A DNA stretch of 7,029 nt. It comes from Candidatus Omnitrophota bacterium (GTDB taxonomy: Bacteria > Verrucomicrobiota > Verrucomicrobiia > Limisphaerales > UBA1319). A program made the position numbers and the translations under genes. Shown piece after piece: positions 1-4,165 of this stretch. The notes below the pieces were generated by a model. The model was given only the letters and a program-made list of their open reading frames with translations, was not told the DNA's origin and did no database searches. The DNA is taken from contig JAMCZD010000458.1 of assembly GCA_023473405.1 (NCBI GenBank), positions 1 through 7,029 on the forward strand. Reading direction: 5' to 3'. The first letter of the stretch is position 1. Every line of letters starts with the position of its first letter.

Positions 1-281
1 TCGGCGAACGCCTGCTGCGGCGGATGCAGCTTTTCGTCGCGCGCAAGTCCTTCAATAGTGATCACTTCCTTGCCCTGAATGTCCTGCAGGGTCAACTGGC
101 AAGAGCGCCGGGCCTTTTTGTCCACAAGCACCGTGCAGGCCCCGCACATCCCAATGCCGCATCCACATCGAGTCCCGGTCAGGGCCAGATCGGCGCGCAA
201 TACCCACAAGAGCAATCGATCCGGCTTGGTGTTGAGGCCCACGGGTTCACCGTTGAGCCGAAATTCAATGGTCTTATTCAT
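1..281 (-). CDS. [2Fe-2S] small subunit of a molybdenum hydroxylase (isoquinoline 1-oxidoreductase alpha / aldehyde oxidase type), 3' end outside window
   Basis: The first 93 residues of a minus-strand protein are visible; the gene runs off the left edge. It begins MNKTIEFRLNG and has the plant-type [2Fe-2S] signature RCGCGIGMCGACTV, followed by RRSC. The ligands are probably Cys41, Cys46, Cys49 and Cys61 (C-x4-C-x2-C-x11-C). Family members are about 150-160 residues, with a second [2Fe-2S] domain that would lie outside the window. Such subunits pass electrons from a molybdopterin-containing catalytic subunit to an acceptor. The catalytic gene normally follows, so it is expected further left. 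The ATG at 281-279 is supported by GAGGA nine bases upstream and by the family's usual short N-terminus. The gene is divergent from the operon starting at 721. An extra Cys39 precedes the motif. Family is confident; substrate (N-heterocycle, aldehyde or other) is unknown. The N-terminal part shows no Tat or Sec signal, as usual for this subunit. Confidence 0.9.
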   Translation of the reverse strand, partial: MNKTIEFRLNGEPVGLNTKPDRLLLWVLRADLALTGTRCGCGIGMCGACTVLVDKKARRSCQLTLQDIQGKEVITIEGLARDEKLHPPQQAFA

Positions 282-290
282 GGATGTGCG

Positions 291-295
291 TCCTC
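291..295 (-). promoter_or_regulatory. Shine-Dalgarno for the [2Fe-2S] subunit gene
   Basis: GAGGA on the minus strand, nine bases before the ATG at 281-279. It is the clearest ribosome-binding site in the window and fixes that start. Confidence 0.6.
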
Positions 296-321
296 AATAT
301 TCGCGGCTTTGTGCCAGCCAG

Positions 322-348
322 ATTGTGATGACCAGGGCGCGAAGTCAA
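322..348 (-). promoter_or_regulatory. weak candidate sigma70-type promoter for the [2Fe-2S] subunit gene
   Basis: On the minus strand TTGACT (348-343, 5 of 6 to the -35 consensus) is followed after 15 bases by CACAAT (327-322, 4 of 6 to the -10 consensus). The spacing is two bases short of ideal and the region is GC-rich, so this could be chance. The position, about 40 bases upstream of the start codon, is reasonable. Confidence 0.22.
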
Positions 349-381
349 GCGCGCGGCAGGGCGAGCCCGGGATGGAGCTTG

Positions 382-429
382 GAGCGTAGCGAGCGTGAGA
401 GCGTGAAGCGCGTGGGGAGCGTGGAGCGT
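382..429. repeat. irregular GAGCGT-rich repeat
   Basis: Five exact GAGCGT copies start at 382, 391, 399, 417 and 424, interleaved with variants such as AGCGCGT and GGGGAGCGTG. A sixth copy lies at 497-502. Spacing is irregular (9, 8, 18 and 7 bases), so this is cryptic simplicity rather than a clean tandem array. No function can be assigned. Confidence 0.6.
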
Positions 430-441
430 GGGGAGGGAAAA

Positions 442-463
442 GCGCGGATGCCTGTATCCGCGC
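442..463. repeat. perfect 8-bp inverted repeat with 6-base loop
   Basis: GCGCGGAT (442-449), loop GCCTGT, then ATCCGCGC (456-463), pairing without mismatch. It is preceded by AAAA but no T tract follows, and it sits between divergent genes, so a terminator role is unlikely. It resembles a dispersed palindromic intergenic element; that needs the whole genome to confirm. Confidence 0.7.
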
Positions 464-520
464 GTGGAGGGCGAGGTTGTTGCCTAGCCATGGATGGAGC
501 GTGGCAAGCCAGATGCCGCG

Positions 521-565
521 TCCTTTTGGTCTTTTAGGTCCTTTAGGTCCCTTTCGTCCCTTCAG
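521..565. repeat. five-unit 9-bp degenerate tandem repeat
   Basis: Five consecutive 9-base units with consensus TCCYTTTRG begin at 521, 530, 539, 548 and 557. The first is TCCTTTTGG, the second TCTTTTAGG and the last TCCCTTCAG. There is no slippage in period across 45 bases, and the strand is purely pyrimidine-rich apart from the unit junctions. The array lies about 155 bp upstream of the operon start. Confidence 0.8.
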
Positions 566-676
566 TGGCGCGATGAGGCAGCCAAAAAAGGTTCAGCGTT
601 CGGCAATCGCGGTGGAGTCTGTCCCTTGAGGCCAATGATATTTTGCACCTCTGCGGGGTTCCGAGAGGGTTGGGAT

Positions 677-706
677 TTGACACGGCCCCGGAACAGTGGC
701 GGACTA
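677..706 (+). promoter_or_regulatory. weak candidate promoter of the redox operon
   Basis: TTGACA (677-682) is a perfect -35 hexamer 39 bases before the operon's ATG. No good -10 hexamer lies at the right distance; the best is around 700-706 (GGACTA region) and is poor. If real, the mRNA leader would be very short, fitting the lack of a Shine-Dalgarno sequence before the ATG at 721. Confidence 0.25.
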
Positions 707-720
707 AGCTTGACTAAGTT
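701..720. repeat. 10-bp imperfect direct repeat abutting the operon start codon
   Basis: GGACTAAGCT (701-710) is followed at once by TGACTAAGTT (711-720), with 8 of 10 bases identical and an exact GACTAAG core in each copy. The cores are 10 bp apart, about one helical turn, and the second copy touches the ATG at 721. Such an arrangement could be an operator, or chance. Confidence 0.5.
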
Positions 721-1782
721 ATGAACAACGATCCAGTTCCAGCAGATGAACGCGGGCACAGCCGGCGGCGGTTTCTCTGTGGCGGAATGCGGGGCCTTGG
801 CTGGCTTGGTTTTGGGGGCGCGCTGGGCTGGATATCAGGGAGCGCGCGGGCTGGCAAAGCTGCTGCCGAGCCGGGCAATCGCAGTTTGGGGCCGGAATTT
901 TCGTATGACTTGCGGGGCTTGGGTAAAACGGATCCGAAGCTCGTCCAATACCAGGAAAGCGGCCGGTACGCGAGTGGCTTCAAGGAATTGCGTTGCATCG
1001 CCGTTGGGCCGGGGGGCCAGGTCTACCTGGCCGGAGACCGGGCGATCAAAGTGTGCACCGAGCCGGGGTCTGTCCTTCATGAGATTGCATTGGAAGAGGC
1101 GCCTCGGTGCCTGGCGGTTGGCGGGGACGGTGCTCTATACGTGGGCATGAAAGACCATGTCCAGGTGCATCGTTCTCCTGACGTCCCCGGAGCAAAATGG
1201 GAAACGGCGGGTGAAAATGCGGTGTTGACTTCGGTCGCCGTTGGCGAACGGGACGTTTTTGTAGCCGACGCGGGGAACCGGCAAGTCCTGCACTGTGACC
1301 TTGGGGGCAAATTATTGGGACGGATCGGCAAGAAAGACCCGGCGCGAAACATACCCGGTTTCATCGTGCCGAGCCCGTATTTTGATTTGGCGATCGGTGC
1401 AGAAGGCCTGCTCTGGGTCGCCAACCCTGGCCAGCACAGGCTCGAGGCTTATACCTTTGACGGCGACTTCGAGATTTCATGGGGTGAGCCCTCAAATGCC
1501 ATTGCCGGCTTCTGCGGGTGCTGCAACCCGGCGCACTTCGCCATGCTGCCGGATAGCCGATTTGTGACGAGTGAAAAGGGCCTGCCGCGGGTCAAGATTT
1601 ATTCTCGAGACGGCAAGTTTGAAGGGGTGGTTGCCGGGCCGGAACAATTTCCCAAGCTGATCGGGAATCCACGCCGCGCCCCAGTCGCCATAGACGTTAC
1701 GGTCGATTCCCGGGGACGTGTCCTGTTGGCGGACCCGATCGAGAACGCCGTGAGGATTTTTACGCGTTTAACTGAGAGTTGA
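721..1782 (+). CDS. Tat-exported NHL-type beta-propeller protein with CGCC motif
   Basis: A 353-residue protein and first gene of the operon. Residues 14-19 (SRRRFL) form a twin-arginine motif, followed by a Gly/Ala-rich hydrophobic stretch (about 24-40) and SARA (41-44) as a likely cleavage site, so the mature protein should be periplasmic. About six NHL-like blades follow: 93-122, 131-153, 172-202, 223-255, 273-306 and 324-349, typified by VFVADAGNRQVLHCDLGGK and RVLLADPIENAVRIFTR. Between blades four and five lies FCGCCNP (264-270) with vicinal Cys267-Cys268, a candidate metal site or redox-active disulfide. NHL propellers usually mediate binding; no catalytic assignment is possible. An in-frame TAA at 715-717 makes the ATG at 721 the earliest possible start, and the Tat motif requires it. 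No Shine-Dalgarno sequence is visible. The next gene begins 3 bp after the stop. Fold confident, role unknown. Confidence 0.88.
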   Translation: MNNDPVPADERGHSRRRFLCGGMRGLGWLGFGGALGWISGSARAGKAAAEPGNRSLGPEFSYDLRGLGKTDPKLVQYQESGRYASGFKELRCIAVGPGGQVYLAGDRAIKVCTEPGSVLHEIALEEAPRCLAVGGDGALYVGMKDHVQVHRSPDVPGAKWETAGENAVLTSVAVGERDVFVADAGNRQVLHCDLGGKLLGRIGKKDPARNIPGFIVPSPYFDLAIGAEGLLWVANPGQHRLEAYTFDGDFEISWGEPSNAIAGFCGCCNPAHFAMLPDSRFVTSEKGLPRVKIYSRDGKFEGVVAGPEQFPKLIGNPRRAPVAIDVTVDSRGRVLLADPIENAVRIFTRLTES

Positions 1783-1785
1783 GCC

Positions 1786-2091
1786 ATGCTGAGTCCGACG
1801 AACGAGGACCATGCCGTCCCGCATCTTCCTGGTCAGAAATTGAGATCGAGCGCCGTTCGAGAAACGCCTCGAACCGGCGGGCCTAGCCGCCGCGAGTTTC
1901 TGCGCGGTGCGATCCGCTACCCAATCCTCGGGGCATTGTTCTTGGTGGGCGGTCTATTAGTCTCGAGGCGGAATCGCGGCACAACGGTCCGGCAGTGTTA
2001 CCCAACCCGGTTTTGTGAGCAATGCCTGTGGTTGACGGAGTGCGGATTGCCGCCGGCTCGCAAGGCGCGCGCCAGTTCAGCCAAACCATGA
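1786..2091 (+). CDS. small protein with Tat-like motif, single membrane anchor and four-cysteine tail
   Basis: A 101-residue protein I do not recognise as a named family. Residues 34-40 (SRREFLR) form a twin-arginine motif, followed by a hydrophobic helix (about 44-60, YPILGALFLVGGLLV). No AxA cleavage site follows, so it probably stays as a Tat-inserted membrane anchor, as in Rieske proteins. The C-terminal tail outside the membrane has Cys71, Cys77, Cys80 and Cys86 (C-x5-C-x2-C-x5-C; QCYPTRFCEQCLWLTEC). This could bind zinc or an iron-sulfur cluster or form disulfides. The N-terminal 30 residues look disordered. It starts 3 bp after the NHL gene, and its stop overlaps the ferredoxin start (ATGA). 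Codon use and position argue that it is a real gene. Proposed role, by inference: an accessory subunit holding a cofactor or docking the neighbouring ferredoxin. Confidence 0.78.
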   Translation: MLSPTNEDHAVPHLPGQKLRSSAVRETPRTGGPSRREFLRGAIRYPILGALFLVGGLLVSRRNRGTTVRQCYPTRFCEQCLWLTECGLPPARKARASSAKP

Positions 2092-2660
2092 CCATGCCCG
2101 CGCCAAACCCTCCCCCCTCAAGACGCCAATTCCTGGGCAACGGTTTTCGGGGTGCGTTTCTCTTTTTATTGGGCTCAGTCACTACGCTGCTGGCCAGGCG
2201 CAGCCGGAACCAGAAGACCGTTTGGCAGATCGACCCGCTCAAGTGCGTCATGTGCAACAACTGCGCGACGCAATGCGTCCTGCAGCCGTCGGCGGTCAAG
2301 TGTGTCCAGGTTTATGCCATGTGCGGCTATTGCAAGCTGTGCACGGGTTATTTCGAGCCGGAGCCGAACCGGCTCACGACGGCGGCGGAAAACCAGGTCT
2401 GTCCGACCGGGGCGATCAAACGGAGGGCATTGGAGGATCCCTATTACGAATACAGCATTGACGAGGCGTTGTGCATTGGTTGCGCCAAGTGCGTCAAGGG
2501 ATGCGTCATGTTTGGCAACGGATCGTTCTTTCTGCAGGTGCGTCATGACCGCTGTGTCAACTGCAACGAATGTTCCATTGCCCTCGTCTGCCCCGGCCAG
2601 GCCTTCATGCGAGTGCCGTCAGATGAGCCTTATCGGCTAAGGGAACGGGGGCAAGCGTGA
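2088..2660 (+). CDS. Tat-motif, membrane-anchored polyferredoxin
   Basis: A 190-residue iron-sulfur protein. Residues 11-16 (SRRQFL) form a twin-arginine motif, followed by a hydrophobic helix (about 20-36), so the Fe-S domain is probably anchored on the periplasmic face after Tat export in folded form. Four cysteine motifs follow: CVMCNNCATQC (53-63), CGYCKLC (79-85) with CPTGAI (105-110), CIGCAKCVKGC (129-139) and CVNCNECSIALVCP (156-169). These 17 cysteines, including unpaired Cys72, could hold up to four [4Fe-4S] clusters. I chose the ATG at 2088 because it overlaps the previous stop as ATGA and puts the twin-arginine motif near the N-terminus. An in-frame ATG at 2022 would add 22 residues inside the upstream gene; one at 2094 is also possible. 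The next gene overlaps the stop by one base. Likely role: electron carrier or relay for the NosR/NapH-like membrane protein. Confidence 0.88.
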   Translation: MTMPAPNPPPSRRQFLGNGFRGAFLFLLGSVTTLLARRSRNQKTVWQIDPLKCVMCNNCATQCVLQPSAVKCVQVYAMCGYCKLCTGYFEPEPNRLTTAAENQVCPTGAIKRRALEDPYYEYSIDEALCIGCAKCVKGCVMFGNGSFFLQVRHDRCVNCNECSIALVCPGQAFMRVPSDEPYRLRERGQA

Positions 2661-4147
2661 TGAGTGTCAGTCGGGTTTTGCCTCTACAAGCGGGTCCGCG
2701 GGCAGCCGGTTTGGTTCAGCGATTGAGCCTTGGCATTCTCTTGTTCGTCATGACCGCGTTGCTGTCGGGATCGGCGTTTGCGGTTGAGCGTTTTCCCCCG
2801 CCGGACTTTGATCCCGGTTACAAAATGCCGGTGCCGACTATGCCGGCGCCGCGGGCGATTTATCTCGAGTACCTGGATGTGGCGGTGTTGCTGGCGGCGC
2901 TTTCGCTTTCCGTCTATTTGGTTTTGAGGAAGCGATCGCGCTCGTGGATTCTGGGGCTGATGCTGTTTTCCCTTGCCTATTTTGGCTTTTGGCGAAAGGG
3001 CTGTGTCTGCGCCATTGGCTCGATCCAGGACGTGATGCTGGCGCTGTTCGACAATGGGTATGCCGTTCCGCTGACGGTGGTCGCCTTCTTCCTGCTGCCG
3101 CTGGTGTTCACCTTGTTTTTTGGGCGCACCTTTTGCGCGGCGGTGTGCCCCATCGGGGCCATTCAGGACGTGATGCTTGTCCGCCCAATCAAGGTGCGGC
3201 CCTGGCTCGAACATGCCTTGGGGATCGTGCCATTTTTCTACTTGGGCGCGGCCGTCCTGTTTGCGGCCACCGGGAGTGGTTTCATCATCTGCCAATACGA
3301 TCCGTTTGTCTCCTTTTTCAGGCGGAGCGGCAGTGTGAACATGCTGGCGATTGGCGCCGGTTTTTTGCTGGTCGGGCTTATTGTGGGAAGGCCTTATTGC
3401 CGGTTCCTGTGCCCATACGGCGCCCTGCTCAGGGTGGTCTCGCGGTTTTCGAAGTGGAACGTAACGCTGACTCCGGAGGACTGCATCAAGTGCCAGCTAT
3501 GCGACGTGGCTTGCCCTTTCGGCGCGATCCGCGAACCAGGGCCCGCATTGCCCGAGGGAAAGCCTGCTGCGCCGTCCGGTACCGGGATCGAAGAGGGGAA
3601 CGCGGGTCCGTCGATCAAGAAGCAGGCAAGCGCGAAGGCCATGATCGGGTGGGGTGTTTTGACGGTGTTGTTAATGGTTTCCTGCGGTTGGCTGGGCGCC
3701 CGATCGAGCGGATTCTTGTCTTATGAAAATCGCACGGTTGCCTTGGCCGAAAGAGTGGCTGCCGAGGCCGCCGGCAAGGCGTTTGTGTCCGCCGATACCG
3801 TGGTCCCAAGCACGGTCCGTCTCTCCGCCTCGGAACAGCGCGAGGAAAATCTGCGCCTGGCCAGCCAGGCCTTTCGGCAGACCGGTCAACCCGTAGATGA
3901 ACTCTATGCCGCGGCTCGGGTGGCGCGAAACCGATTCAAGGTCGGCGGATGGTTGTTGGGCGCCTTTGTAGGACTAGTGATTGGGATCAAATTGATCTCC
4001 TTGTCCATCCTGCCGGACCGAACCATTTATGAACCGGACCGGGCGAATTGCGTCGCGTGCGGACGATGTTACACGCATTGCCCCAGGGAACAGGTGAGGG
4101 TAAAGCGGATGCAGCGCGGCAAGACCAATCCGGCAATACCCGCTTAG
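2660..4147 (+). CDS. NosR/NapH-like polytopic iron-sulfur membrane protein
   Basis: A 495-residue protein. An N-terminal signal or signal-anchor (about 20-41, ending SGSAFA) precedes membrane helices near 72-89, 95-111, 135-155, 186-204, 228-243, 327-345 and 430-450. Cysteine motifs are GCVCAIG (114-120), FCAAVCP (158-164), YCRFLCP (246-252), CIKCQLCDVACP (275-286) and CVACGRCYTHCP (464-475). CX3CP pairs in helices plus ferredoxin-type [4Fe-4S] motifs are typical of the NosR/NapH/CcoG group, which moves electrons between the quinol pool or cytoplasm and periplasmic partners. Unlike NapH, the two ferredoxin motifs are about 180 residues apart, separated by two helices and an 80-residue loop. 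No FMN-binding domain is seen, so it is shorter than NosR. The start could be GTG at 2657 or ATG at 2660; I prefer the ATG, which overlaps the previous stop as TGATG with GGGGG upstream. General family confident; exact partner unknown. Confidence 0.87.
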   Translation: MSVSRVLPLQAGPRAAGLVQRLSLGILLFVMTALLSGSAFAVERFPPPDFDPGYKMPVPTMPAPRAIYLEYLDVAVLLAALSLSVYLVLRKRSRSWILGLMLFSLAYFGFWRKGCVCAIGSIQDVMLALFDNGYAVPLTVVAFFLLPLVFTLFFGRTFCAAVCPIGAIQDVMLVRPIKVRPWLEHALGIVPFFYLGAAVLFAATGSGFIICQYDPFVSFFRRSGSVNMLAIGAGFLLVGLIVGRPYCRFLCPYGALLRVVSRFSKWNVTLTPEDCIKCQLCDVACPFGAIREPGPALPEGKPAAPSGTGIEEGNAGPSIKKQASAKAMIGWGVLTVLLMVSCGWLGARSSGFLSYENRTVALAERVAAEAAGKAFVSADTVVPSTVRLSASEQREENLRLASQAFRQTGQPVDELYAAARVARNRFKVGGWLLGAFVGLVIGIKLISLSILPDRTIYEPDRANCVACGRCYTHCPREQVRVKRMQRGKTNPAIPA

Positions 4148-4165
4148 CAACAACCCGGGAAACCC

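Larger units (their letters stand above)
282..720. other. divergent intergenic region rich in short repeats
   Basis: This 439-bp stretch separates the minus-strand [2Fe-2S] gene from the plus-strand operon, so it must hold the promoters for both. I see no convincing gene in it: the open frames that cross it are repeat-derived or antisense and carry no domain signature. It contains a GAGCGT-rich stretch (382-429), a perfect stem-loop (442-463), a 9-bp tandem repeat (521-565) and a 10-bp direct repeat directly before the ATG at 721. Repeat-laden spacers like this are, to my knowledge, common in Verrucomicrobiota genomes. Confidence 0.7.

Noticed and set aside
282..720. CRISPR array
   Set aside because: The repeats here are 6-9 bp, degenerate and without unique spacers of constant length.
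494..724. 76-codon frame over the 9-bp repeats
   Set aside because: Its SFRSFRSLSS-type sequence is only translated repeat DNA; no ribosome-binding site or homology.
562..759. Minus-strand 65-codon frame with the phrase NPAEVQNIIGLKG
   Set aside because: It looked like a possible gene remnant, but the frame overlaps the Tat-propeller start and has no recognisable domain; not enough to call a pseudogene.
2022..2087. An upstream in-frame ATG that would lengthen the ferredoxin by 22 residues
   Set aside because: It lies inside the preceding gene, has no Shine-Dalgarno sequence and moves the twin-arginine motif away from the N-terminus; the ATG at 2088 forms a classic ATGA overlap.
2684..3295. 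203-codon open frame on the minus strand
   Set aside because: It is antisense to the strongly supported iron-sulfur membrane protein, is very rich in Arg, Gln and His, and has no domain signature; an artefact of GC-rich codon use.
2944..3726. 260-codon plus-strand frame inside the membrane protein gene
   Set aside because: It is a shifted reading of the same DNA with an Arg-, Gly- and Cys-rich composition; the real frame shows helices and cysteine motifs throughout.
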